DNA of 64,000 nt from Xestospongia muta. Its lineage: Eukaryota > Porifera > Demospongiae > Haplosclerida > Petrosiidae. The notes beneath the pieces are model-generated. The model was not told the DNA's origin and ran no database searches. It was given only the letters and a program-made list of their open reading frames with translations. The stretch spans positions 404,818-468,817 of the forward strand of contig OY848923.1 in NCBI GenBank assembly GCA_963693285.1. Reading direction: 5' to 3'. This document shows, piece by piece, positions 34,605-47,644 of the stretch (within the stretch, counting starts at the first letter, position 1; every line of letters begins with the position of its first letter). Made by a program: the position numbers and the translations under genes.

Positions 34605-36398
34605 CTAAAATTCTTCAAAACACTTAGGATCATAAATTTGTCTAGCCTGTCCATACGGCGTCATACCTGACTGGCTAGCCCCCAAATTATATCCCATTTG
34701 TAATCCTATTACTCGTTTCCCTTCCTGTATTGTTTGTTCGTCAAATAGACGTTCATTTTTCTCAGCATATTTTGGTCCAAAAGCAGGTCCTTGGTAGCCA
34801 TTTTTTTGAGCCTAAACAAAGTGATCAAATAGTACCGATACTAATATGTACAATTAAAAGAATATCTCACTTAGTAATAAACTGGTGTTGTGACAACAAT
34901 GTTATCCCACCCCAAAAAATTCTCCAATGGGATAGAATTCTGCAAAATTTATCTCTACTAACTTAATTCTTGCATTGTTAATGCTTTGATGGGGTTATAT
35001 TCAAAACTCAATGACCAATAGTACATATAAACGTATAGGAACTATCACAACATGATTTGTATAACTATTATCAAAGTTTTTATAATGATATTTGTAAAAG
35101 ATACTATATTATAATGATGTTTGTAAAAGATACTATAGTGTCAATTAAATGAGATATATCAATTATTATCTTTGGGACATGATGTTTAAGCTCAAATAAT
35201 ATGTGTGATAAGAAAGATAATTTTCTCTACTTTCAATATCAAATTTATAAACTACTGACTGACTAGAGAATATACAGATGTTTACAAGTATATACCTGTC
35301 AAATCAGCTTCTTTTTAAAAAGGAACAATTTTCATTTCTTTTTTATATAGTTGTCTCATCCCCAGCCCCACTTTTCTCAGGCTGTGGGTATGAGGACTGG
35401 GAATGAGACTATTTAGAAAGGGCCTTACAATTTGAGACTTAATATGTACCATATTACTGATTGGATGATCATTGCTTATTTAATTACATTTTTCATGTCA
35501 CATATTATGTATACATTAACTTACCGTACTACCAATTGCGATAATACTTGTAAGCACCTGTGTATTATAATAATATCGTTCATGTAAAAACATTGGAGTA
35601 ACAAATTATAGTACTGTAAGGGGGAGTGATTAAATGGTTGAATAGATAGCTAAAATGCATACTCTAAGTGGTGAGTCAAATGTTGCCTTCTCTTGTAACT
35701 TACCATGTTCATATTCACAGCAGAATGAAGATCTTCTGTTTCAAAGAGGGTATCACTATGAACGCCGTATTCTCTACAGGCGTCAAGAAAAGTTTGAATT
35801 AGATCTCTCTGTAGAAATAAAACATGATTTTTGGTAGCATTGAAAAGTGGCATAAAATATGATTTTTGGTAGCATTGAAAAGTGGCATAAAATAAGTATA
35901 GTGACAAATATATTGTTATGAACTGGAGTGAAATGATATTGTGCATGACCTTACCTGCTGAAATGGATGCTTGGGTGCAAACCGAGGTAATTTACCTATT
36001 ACTACTGAATAAGGATTTAATGCCTTGATTAACCTGTATGTATTTAAAGTTAATGAGTATCATCTTTCAATGTAATCATTATTAAGATAACTTACTTGCA
36101 GAGGTATAGACCATCTTTTAATGACACATGAAAATCTTTTCCTTTGAAGTCCCGCTCAATTTCTTCTATAACTTGTGGATTGGGTTCTGGAAAAGGTTCA
36201 CCAATTACATTTTCCATCCATATTCTACACTCAAGTTCAAGTTCTTCATCGTAAAGTTCTTCAAGCTAATCAGAAAAGAGACAAAGTGCATTTGTTTTGT
36301 ATTATTACCATAAATATTATAATACTTTTGTGTCTAGGACTAACCTTTTGCTGAATATCAGCATTAATTCCCGATTTTTCCGCTCTATGTTGCGCCAT
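34605..36398 (-). CDS. transgelin/calponin-family actin-binding protein
   Basis: Small cytoskeletal protein predicted to bind and bundle actin. It begins MAQHRAEKSGINADIQQK. A type 3 calponin-homology domain follows with FHVSLKDGLYLCKLI, ALNP, FQQRDLIQTFLDACREYGV and LFETEDLHSAVNMN. It ends with a single calponin (CLIK23-type) repeat, VIGLQMGYNLGASQSGMTPYGQARQIYD, then PKCFEEF-stop. One CH domain plus one repeat is the transgelin/MP20 layout rather than the three-repeat calponin layout. About 200 residues in six or so exons. An imperfect 44-bp direct duplication (about 35820-35895) lies in one intron. The start codon is 230 bp from the divergent EGF gene. Confidence 0.9.
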
Positions 36399-36628
36399 TG
36401 TACGCTAAAACAAAACGACTTAGTAACTCGTACAGACACTAACTTCCACTTAATTAATTAAGTTTGCAGTGGATGAGCCACGCCTTCAATAATGGTTGCC
36501 ATAGTATCTGAACGATAATAAACGCATTTTTAGAAAAAGAGGAGTGGCTGACTGAGTATACTATTGAAATAAATCAAACTTCTTTTCTTTACGCAGACGA
36601 AAGGTGCACTGAGGGAGATGCCAGAGCA
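36399..36628. promoter_or_regulatory. divergent promoter, transgelin-like gene/EGF-LamG gene
   Basis: 230 bp between opposed starts. It includes GGTTGCCATAGTATC (36494-36508), a good X-box left half with a degraded right half. Confidence 0.45.
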
Positions 36629-39600
36629 ATGAGTCTTCCTTCCATGCTGTTCTTTTTACTCCTGGCATTTGTACCGGGAACTCTCTGCCAACTAGGTATT
36701 GTGGTTGGGAACGCCCACAAATATTACTAATACAAGTATTTGATAGGGAAGGGCTTTCAAGTGTTTCAATTGATAATAACAATTGTAGGAAGAACCAGTT
36801 ATTGCAATTTTATAATTGCATTATTGTGATGCCATTCATTTATTATTATTTCCTAGTAAATTACTTGTATGCTTATATAAATTACTTATATTGGTGCAGT
36901 GTGTCTACCAATATACATACAATAGAATTACTACATGTACACTTGCAATCATGAGAGCATCAAATTATGTATAGCTATTCTTCTTTATTTATTTATTGAA
37001 TCAAAAACATTCCTTCTTTCTGTCAATAAGAGATATAGTATAACTACAGGTAGTACGAGGTAGTAGCAAGTATGTATATGTTCTATGATTATAATTTGCA
37101 ATATAATTATTATATTAAAGAGATTAAGTAAATCTTCAATGTAGTAATATTGATCTGACCAATATTCTAAACACAATTAATATAATAAATTTGAAACTGG
37201 ATCTAACTGAAGTGACCAGACCATTATTTTTTATTAAGATTGATCATACATTGTTTTAACTATTAATATAATGTTAATATGTACTAGTAGACCATTAAAT
37301 TTTAAACTATACTCTTATAAAATAATTCTATGTGTGTTCTCTCTTTAATGAATTGACCTATACACTTGTGTGGCTAATAATATTCATAGATGTATTTTTA
37401 AAAATAACAATATTCATAATTTTATTATATAATATAATATAAGCAACCAAACAAAAGTTCAAGAAATATCTTAAGCTTGTATCTTTTTATCAGCTAATAT
37501 TATGAAATGTTTCTCTTTTCTCCATAGAACTATGTTCCTTTAATATTTGTTTCAATTCCGGCACTTGCATCCTAATTAATGGTCAACCAACTTGTATGTG
37601 TCTACCTATTTTTACGGGCACATTGTGTGAATTGAACATGGACGCCTGTGCTAGCAATCCTTGTCTTAATAATGCTAACTGCACAGACTTGATAGCTGGA
37701 TTTCAATGTTCCTGTTCACCTGGTTTTACTGGTCGTCAATGTGAAACTAATATCAACGAGTGTGCTAGCAATCCATGCATTAATGGCTTGTGTAATGATG
37801 GTATTAATAGCTACAGTTGTGATTGTGATGTGGGCTATACTGGACCAAACTGTGCAACAAATATTGATGACTGTCCTGTTGATGCATGTTCAAATGGTGG
37901 TACTTGTATCGATAGAATTGAAGAGTACACTTGTGCCTGTCCTGATGGGTTTGCCGGCTCTACGTGCCAACTGGAGTCCAATTGTCCTATTGATAATAAT
38001 CCTTGTCAGAATAACGGTCTGTGTTCCCTTATAAATAACAATACAACCTGTGATTGCTTGGCTGGTTACAGTGGAGAGTTGTGTGAGACAGATATCAATG
38101 AATGTGCTTCAACCCCTTGTAAGAATGGAAGTTGTGTTGATAAAATTGGCTCATTTAGTTGTATATGTTTACCTGGTTACACTGGAGACCAATGTGAGAT
38201 TGATATTGATGAATGCAACCCTAATCCATGTCAAAATGGTGGTCTATGCGAGGATTATGTTAATGGATTTGATTGCTTCTGTCGTCAAGGTTTCACAGGG
38301 TTATTGTGTCAAATTAACATTGATGATTGTCAGAACATTGTTTGTCAAAATGGTGGGATCTGTGAAGATGGTGACAATGCATTTCAGTGTAAGTGTCCAG
38401 CTGGATTCTCAGGAGAATTTTGTGAGACTTTAACAGATCCTTGTTTCTTTCAACCCTGTGCCAATGGAGGTACCTGTTTCGTCACTGAAGACATGTACAC
38501 TTGTATATGTCAAGCTAATTATACTGGAGTTAATTGCAGTGTTGAAATCACCCCTTGCTTCTCTGTTCCTTGCCTGAATGGTGCTACTTGCAATGACCAG
38601 ATCGATAACTACACTTGTATCTGCGCTCCTGGTTTTACTGGTGAGGAATGCCAGTTGGACATCAACGAATGTCTCTCTGATCCTTGTCTCAATGGTGCTA
38701 CCTGTAACAATCTAGTTGGTAGATTTGAATGCATTTGTCCACCAGGATATACAGGAGATATTTGTGGTACCAATATTGATGACTGTGCAGAGGACCCATG
38801 CATGTTTAACAGTACATGTCATGACGATGTTAATGGTTATGTATGTGACTGTGCTCCCGGTTACACTGGCTTACAATGCGAAACTGATATTGATGACTGT
38901 GCTTCGTCTCCATGTCACAATAGTGCTACATGTATTGATTTAGTGAATAACTTTACCTGTTTTTGTCCGCTAGGGCTGACAGGACTCCAATGTCTTGTTA
39001 ATATTAATGACTGCATTGACAATCCCTGTGGAGATAATAGCACCTGTATTGACTTAATTGGAGGCTATCAATGTATGTGTCAGTCAGGATTCACTGGAGA
39101 TCATTGTCTCATTAATATCAATGATTGCCAATTGGATTCCTGTCTCAACAATGGGACTTGTGTTGATGGCATCAACAGTTTCACTTGTATCTGCACTTCA
39201 GAATACACAGGAGATAATTGCGAGTCTGAAGTAGATTATTGTGACTCTAATCCATGCTCCCAGCAAGCAACATGCATTAGTATGCTCTCTGGTTATATAT
39301 GTGTCTGCCCTGATGATTATACTGGTCCAGATTGCTCGATACAAATTGATGATTGTGAACCCAACTCATGCCTCAATGGAGCAACTTGTAATGATCTCAT
39401 TGGTACCTTTCAATGTGTGTGTGCAGCTGGCTACACAGGTACCCAGTGTGAGATTGATATCAACGAATGTGATCCAAATCCTTGTCAAAATGGAGGCTCC
39501 TGTAACGACCTTGTCGATAATTTCTCATGTCAATGTCCTCCTGAATTCACCGGCCCTTTATGTGAACTTGATATCAGTAACGATTGTGCTAATGTGACAT

Positions 39601-42600
39601 GTGAAAACAATGGAAAATGCAAGGATATGTTTGGTGGTTTTGAGTGCCTCTGTCCTAATGGATTCACTGGTATGTTTTGCCAGATCAACATTGATGACTG
39701 TGCCTCTAATCCTTGCCTGAACGATGGTACATGTATTGATGAAGTGGCCAACTACACTTGCGAATGTTCTAGTGGTTATGATGGCTACAATTGTGCTATA
39801 GATCTTGACTTATGTGACCCACAACCTTGTTCTAATGGAGGCTCATGTGTTGAGAGTGCAATTGGTGGCTATTTCAATTGTACCTGTCCTGATGGTTATG
39901 ATGGTGTATTTTGTGAGAGTGATATCAACGAATGCGAGAGTGAACCCTGTCTTAATGGTGGTACGTGTACTAATACTATTGGAAGTTTTGAGTGTGCCTG
40001 TCCTGATTTCTACGTGGGTACACTTTGTGAAGCTAAGCTCCTTGAAGATTGCTCCGATCATCCGTGTCAAAATAATGCTACGTGTATTGATGCTGGTTCA
40101 GGGATCGGATCAGGCTCTCAATTCACTTGTCAATGTGGTTCAGGCTACACTGGTACTCATTGTGAAATATTAATATCAGTTTGCGATAGTGAGCCATGTT
40201 TCAATGGAGGAGAATGCGTGAATCAATTTGGTGGATTTCATTGCTCTTGTTTACCAGATTTCACAGGACCACAATGTGAAATACATCTGAACCCTTGTTC
40301 TTCGAGCCCCTGTCATAACAACGCTACATGCGAAAATGCTCCACAAGGCAATGCTTTCTCTTGTACATGTTCTCCTGGATACACAGGGTTCTTGTGTGAT
40401 AGTGAGCAAGATGATTGTGGTAGTAACACATGTCTCAATGGTGGTACATGCATTGATATGTTGTTAGGTTTTAAATGCAAGTGTCCACCTGGTTATAGTG
40501 GTACTCGATGTAATGTAACAGTTGACCCTTGCTCTTCAAACCCATGTCTAAATGATTCCACATGTATTAGCAACAATTCAAATGGATTTATTTGTAGCTG
40601 TGCTGTAGGATTCACTGGCACGCTTTGTGCTACAAATATTGACGACTGTATCCCCAATCCTTGTATGAACAATGCCACTTGTATCGATGATGTTGCTAGC
40701 TTTCGCTGTAAATGTTTGGATGGTTATGAAGGAGAATTATGTGAAAGAGAGAGAGATGATTGTGAGGACTTGCCATGCCAAAATGGTGGCCATTGTATTG
40801 ATGTAGGTGCTTCCTATATCTGTATGTGTGCTGCAGGATTCTCAGGACATAATTGTGAACTTGGTATCAATGAGTGTATGGATGAGCCCTGTCAAAATGG
40901 TGGTATCTGTCAAGATCTTGTTGCTGATTACACATGCATTTGTACTTTGGGTTATACTGGTAAAAATTGTACAGTGAACATTGATGATTGTGTAGGAGTC
41001 GTCTGTGAAAACAACGGTATATGTATTGATGGTATCAATTCTTCTCACTGTGACTGTGTAATAGGTTGGACTGGTGAGTTTTGTGAAGCTATGATTGACG
41101 ATTGTCAAGATGTTAATTGTCAAAATAACGGAACTTGCATTGATTTTCTTAATACGTTCCAGTGTGCATGTCAAACGGGTTTTACTGGCCAGTATTGTCA
41201 AATTAACATTGATGACTGTATTGGCATCTCATGTAATAATGGTTCTTGTCAAGATTTAGTGAATGGGTACAAGTGTGTATGTGATCTTGGCTATACTGGT
41301 ACACTGTGTGAGTCGATGGTCAATGATTGCATTCATGTTGAATGTCTCAATGGAGGGTTCTGTCAAGATTTACTGAACGATTTCATATGTCATTGTCCTA
41401 TGGGATATACTGGTCGATACTGTCAGACTGATATTGATGAATGTGTTGGAATATTGTGTGAAAATAATGGCACGTGCCAAGACTTAGTCAATGGATTTCA
41501 ATGCAATTGTCAAGACGGTTTTGATGGTACATACTGTGAAAACAACATTGATGAATGTAGTGATAATCCATGTTTAAACAATGCCACTTGTGTCGATGGT
41601 ATCAACAGTATCACCTGTATCTGCTCTCCACTCTTTACAGGCCAAACGTGTGATACTGAAATTAACTTATGTCTTAGTAACCCTTGTCAAAACGGGGGTA
41701 TTTGCCAGTCAGCAATATCTAATGGGTATCCATCATATACATGTAACTGTGTAGGTCCATATCGTGGTGATGACTGTGAAATTAAAGACTTGTGCCTTCA
41801 AATGCCCTGTCAGAATAATGCTACTTGTATTACTAATATCACTGATGGTACGTATGCGTGTGAATGTGACACAAACTACTACAGCCAGAACTGTGAATTC
41901 TTTGATTACTGTCACTCCAGCCCTTGTCAAAATGAAGGCTCGTGTAGTAATGTAATACTTTACAACAACGGTTCAGGAGATTTTAATTCACTTATTCCAT
42001 CTCAGAATGATTTCTATGTGTGTACCTGTCTAATGGGATATACTGGAAATGATTGTGGTATTGAGATTACTCTGTGCTACTTTAGTCCTTGTCAAAATGG
42101 AGGCACTTGTCATGATGACTTGGAAAGAAAAACGTACACCTGCGATTGTCCTATTGGTTATACTGGACAGAACTGTTCTCAAGGTAATGGATGGATGGAC
42201 ATACAGACAGATGGATGAATGGATAGGATGGATGGATGAATGAACAGACTGATGGATGGATGGAAGACTGAGTCATGTTTACCTATTCCTCTCATTTTTA
42301 GCTACTGTCAGTAACACACCTTACTTCAGAGGTGATTCCTACATTTTAGTACCCTATTTGCCGAGTGATAGCAACTACACATTGCTGCATATTTCAATAC
42401 AAACTCAATTCAATAATGGTTTAGTCTTGTTTGCAAGTAATAACGATCAATCTGACTACTTCTCTCTTGGACTGGAGTCAAGTCTATTAACTTTGAGACT
42501 AAAACAAGGACATATACTAGTCAATCTTGATGCTCGTTACCACCCAATAGCTGATGGAAGATGGCATTCTGTTTCAATCTTTCAAGAAGGATCACATTTA

Positions 42601-45600
42601 GTGTTAGAAGTTGATGGCTATCGTAATTCAACTCATATTATAGCATCTGATTTAAATTTGCAGTCTCATACATATCTTGGTGGTGTCGATAACTTTACAA
42701 TATTGCCTAATGACATTTCACAATCCAGTGGCTTTATAGGACTAATAAATATTACTGTACAAATTGGAGGAACTAATGTTCATATAATCAATGACTCCAT
42801 TGCTGGAAGTAATGTTGGAGATGGGGTCTCTGATCTATGTACACCTGATAGTTGTAGTAATGGAGGTATATGTCAAGAAGATGGGTTGAAGTATAGCTGT
42901 CTGTGTCCACTAGGATTTGGAGGAATATATTGTGCAGAAGGTGAGTGTTACATTGAAAAAGAAATATATTAACCACATACTATATCTTTAGATCTAGATA
43001 TACGAGTACCACATTTTTCCAATACTTCATATCTTATTGTACAAGAAGCCAACTATTCTAAGACCTCATTAGAAGTTGATCTCACAATACATACTACAGC
43101 AACAGATGGTCTTCTCTTTCTCATTTACGACAATACTAACTATACTGATTACTACTTTTCTCTAATATTAATGGATGGTTCACTAACTATTCAATATGAT
43201 TTCGGACCTGGTGTAAACAGTTTGTTCTACAATGGTAACATCAGTGATGATAACTGGCATATTATTACTGCACTCTACAATACTACCAGTCTTGTCTTGA
43301 CAGTGGATGATAAAGCTGTCATTGATACTAATATCATAATGAATGATGTCGTTGAACTTAACTCTCCATTGTTTCTCGGTGGTATACCATATGATCTGAA
43401 TACACCATTGACAACAGATCAGAGCAATGGATTTATTGGATGCATACGTGATCTACAAGTAAACAATAACAAAATGGATCTCATCAGTGATAGCTTGTAT
43501 GGACTTGATATCACAGAATGTCCTAAACCTGTCTGCTCCTATGTTCTGTGTGCCAATGGAGGCACTTGTGAGAATGTAGAGGACAATGTAGATGGATTTA
43601 GATGTATTTGTCCTTACGGATATTCTGGACAGTATTGTCAAGTTTCTTTACCATTGTGCTTGCCTAATCCTTGTTTATATGGAGGTATCTGTGAGGAGTT
43701 TGATGATAGGACATTTAGCTGTCTTTGTTCTTTGGGAAGACAGGGTAGACTTTGTGAACAAGGTAAGACATATGTCTATGTATGCAAATAGTAATAAATG
43801 AATGGATGGATGGATAGATTGATTAAGAAATTGATAGATAATGGTGAGATAAACTTAACTCTCTTTTTGTTTCTTACAGAACTCAATATTACCATACCCT
43901 CTTTCTTTAACAAGTCCTACATCATCTATCCTTCTTTGTCGAATGTTGCCAGCACCTTCTCCATCTCTATATCATTCTATCCTACAAAATCTGATGGTCT
44001 CTTGCTCTTCAATGCTTTAAGCAACAATGATTTTAGTGACTACATTTCAATAGCTTTAGTTAACTCATTTGTAGTATATAGATTCAATCTTGGATCAGGA
44101 GCAGCTCAGTTGTCCAGTTCCCAGCAAATAACTCTTGATCAATGGCACATAGTAACTGTCAATAGAACTGGACGAGTGGGTTTCTTACGAGTAGACAATC
44201 AGCCATTAGTGACAGGTCAATCTCTTGGGACTTTTACTGGTCTGAACATAGCCGGATCTATGTGGCTAGGAGGCTATAACCAGTTTATTGTATTGTCACA
44301 GTTTTCAGGTACTAATGTTGGATTTAGTGGCTGTATCAGTTCTGTGAGTGTCAAAGGAACAAGTTTGGACTTAGTAATGCAGGCTGAATCAGGCTATGGT
44401 ATCAGTGAATGCAACGTTACATTATGTAAGGGTAATCCTTGCTTTAATGGAGCCACTTGTGTAGAGAATGCAAACAGTTTCACTTGTGTCTGCCCTCCTG
44501 AATTTAATGGTCCACTTTGTGCTATACAACTGATGTCATGTGCTTCAAGCCCTTGCATGAATGGAGGTACTTGTCTAGAAGTCATGAATGGAGCCAACTT
44601 TACTTGTCATTGTCCTCTCGGATATGCTGGATACTTTTGTGAAGAAAGTAAGCTATCAGTACATTATTTATTAAATAACGTCTTCTCTTTGTTGACAGAT
44701 ATTGTTGTGACTTTACCATCATTTAGTGGACAATCCTTTTTGCAGTATTCCTCACCTGTTGGTATTACCTCGAGTACAAGTGTCTCTCTCACATTCTATC
44801 CCACATCACAAACAGGACTCCTCTTTTATATTGGAGACGTTACCCTCTCTCGAGATTTTCTCTCTCTCTCATTAGTCAACGGATTTGTAGAGTTTCGATA
44901 TGATCTTGGCTCAGGCCCTGCTGTGATAATGACAAGTGTTAGTATTATGTTAAATCATTGGCACACACTTCAAGCTACTAGAACAAGAAAGTCTGGATCA
45001 CTGACAGTTGATAATAGCAATACATACATTGGTACATCACCAGGTACTACATCATTACTAAATGCACAGGGTGACTTGTATATTGGCGGAGTTGATGAAT
45101 TTACCAAAGTCTCCAAATTATCTGGGACCGAAGTTGGTCTAACTGGATGTCTAGATACTGGCTCAGTTCAGGTACTATAATAATACAATATATATCATGT
45201 CATCAATCATACTATATACTAGTCCTTATACAGTGTATGTAGGGAGTATGTGATATTTTTTCCTTCTTGTTTATTATTAGATCAATGGAAATGAATTAGG
45301 ATCAGTTATTGTCGGCCGAAACATTGATCAGTGCAGTGTTGATTCATGTGTGTCCAGTCCTTGTCAAAATGGTGGTAGCTGTGTTTCTACTGGTGTTTCA
45401 TACACTTGTATATGTGGTCTCGGTTTTGCAGGAAGTCTATGTGAAAATGGTATGTTGTATGTAATCAGTTTAATAATTATTTATAATCGATATTCATTTT
45501 TAGTTATTGATGTGGACATACCTTCATTTTTGGGCAGCTCTTATCTGTCTTATCCTAGTCTCACAAACTCCTTTGCAGTAACTCAACTCTATATTGAATT

Positions 45601-47207
45601 ATTTCCAAATATCTCAAATGGACTGATCCTATACAACAGCCAAACTAATGGACCAGACTACATTAGTATTAGTTTAAAGAACGGTATTGTAGAATACAGA
45701 TATGACCTGGGTTCAGGACCTGCAGTAATCACCAGCTCATCCTCCATCAGTTTGGGCCAATGGCATTCTATTGAAGTATCTCGTACTGGTCCTAAAGGAG
45801 ATTTAATAGTTGATAATGGTCTACCAGTGACTGGATATTCACCTAACGTTTCTACTAGCTTACAATTAGGGGAGCCATTGTATTTAGGAGGTATCACGGA
45901 CTATTCTTTGCTTCCACAAGACCTCGGAGTGTCACAAGGATTGGTTGGATGTGTTCGTTTGCTAAAAGTTTCTCCTAATAATGCCAAAATTGATTTGATA
46001 AATGATGCTACTAATGGAGCTGGCATTACCCAATGTACTGTAATGATGGGCTGTTTTACTAATCATTGTCAAAATGGTGGACAATGTGTTGCGGAATATG
46101 TCAATGATACAGTTTTGGAACAATGCGACTGCTCGTTGCCATATGCTAGCGGAGAAACATGCACAGAAAGTAAGAATATTACAATATTGTAGCACAATAT
46201 ATAGTTCTCTGTACATTATATTAATTGTTTTTAACAATTGGTGCTTTTTCTATTTTTAGGAGTCTCATTTGAATCTCCTTCTTTCACTGGTAATAGTTAT
46301 CTACAATTTTCTTTAAATGGTATTCCAATTTCCAGGTACAATGATTATATTTCACACACACACACATAATATTTACCTACAATTTTCTTTAAATGGTATT
46401 CCAATTTCCAGGTACAATGATTATATTTCACACACACACAAATAATACAACATTATTTTCTATTCTCTCCTCCAGTATCAGAATACACACAACAATACAA
46501 CTCTCTATTATTCCTAATAACACTAATGGACTGCTGCTTTATATGGGACCTGTAAGACATTATTATACTCGCCTTTTATTTTTAAATAACTCACAATTTT
46601 AGAATAATCCTGCCACTGGAGACTATATACTAGTTGGGTTAGTTGACGGTAAAATAGAGTGGAGATTTAATCTTGGATCTGGCATTGGTGTTATACAATC
46701 TAATGAGGCATTGACATTAGGAACCTCTTATGATATCAATTTGCTAAGGTTAGTTAAAGTCATCTGGACTCTATATAATGTGAACTAGTTCATATTGTGG
46801 ATGACGAGTTTATTTACTATTTATTTTCTTTAGAACTGATAACAACGGTAGACTGTTTGTATCAGGTCAGACTTATGTTAACGGTAACTCACCAGGATCA
46901 GCACGACATCTTAACTTCATTCCATACGATTTTGTGATGAATCTAGGTAAGTCCAATATATCTTATAGTAATAATATTTTGTGATCAATTTCAAATTTGA
47001 AACATTGTTTTCATTCAAAATTGAAATATTAACTTGCCTACACTAGGTGGTTCCTCTGATGTTTCAGTCACATCTGGACAAGTTTATTCAACTGGTTTTT
47101 CTGGTTGTGTCAGTCAATCTATTAAAATTGGTTACACCAACAATCCTCAATCTGTATCATTTGATACTAGTTTAGTAGGTCAGTATGTAAAACCCTGTAG
47201 TGTATAA
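36629..47207 (+). CDS. giant secreted EGF/laminin-G protein (Crumbs/Eyes-shut-like architecture)
   Basis: Extracellular protein of about 2,900 residues. Exon 1 (36629-36695) encodes a signal peptide, MSLPSMLFFLLLAFVPGTLC. After an 832-bp intron without other features, one exon of about 4.66 kb (37528-42193) encodes some 40 EGF repeats, mostly calcium-binding type (NIDDC, INEC). LamG-EGF cassettes follow at 42302-42940, 42992-43762, 43880-44647, 44699-45449, 45504-46169 and 46260-47207, giving six laminin-G domains and about seven more EGFs. The last LamG ends VGQYVKPCSV-stop. No transmembrane helix is found, so the product looks secreted, like Eyes shut, rather than membrane-bound like Crumbs. 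Many repeats carry C-X-S-X-P-C (O-glucose) and C-X4-S/T-C (O-fucose) consensus sites. An unseen downstream membrane exon cannot be fully excluded. Cassette boundaries are phase-1 introns. No gene symbol is assigned. Confidence 0.9.
46301..46452 (+). repeat. 76-bp tandem duplication containing a splice donor
   Basis: 46301-46376 is repeated at 46377-46452. The copied segment includes the end of a LamG exon and its donor, so identical donors sit at 46336 and 46412. Only the first keeps an open frame; use of the second would read into a stop. Confidence 0.88.
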
Positions 47208-47644
47208 ATCATAGAATTATTAAATTTTAAAATTATTTTTTACAATATTTATATCAATTATGATACTTGTCTTATTATTTCTTTCTAATTAAATAAAGTC
47301 ATTCAACCCAATAAATGAGTAAAGAAATGAATAAATGAGTAAAGAGATATTTCTTGACATTCAATATTATGATAGACTGGTAAAAAATGAAAAAAAATAA
47401 GTGTAGAAAAAAAATAACTGTAATTATTATAATACAAAGAAATTTATTGGTGGTTTGTGATAAATAATTTCAGTGGAATTAAGGGCTAGCATAAACAAAC
47501 TAATTAATATTAATTAATGATAAATAACACTGATAAAGTATTGATTGTTATCAGTAATGGTCTAATGATAATCCAGCTGGTGGAGTCAGGTAGACAGAAG
47601 CACTTCAAATCACTAGGCTGTTGAGGACAGCAGCTGTTTATTCA
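47208..47644. other. intergenic
   Basis: AT-rich. It holds a small atgagtaaagaaatgaataa duplication near 47310-47350 and the MSH5 5' leader. No gene seen. Confidence 0.5.

Noticed and set aside
38609..41930. Several antisense and shifted frames across the EGF exon
   Set aside because: Shadows of the highly periodic EGF coding sequence; no splice or start evidence.
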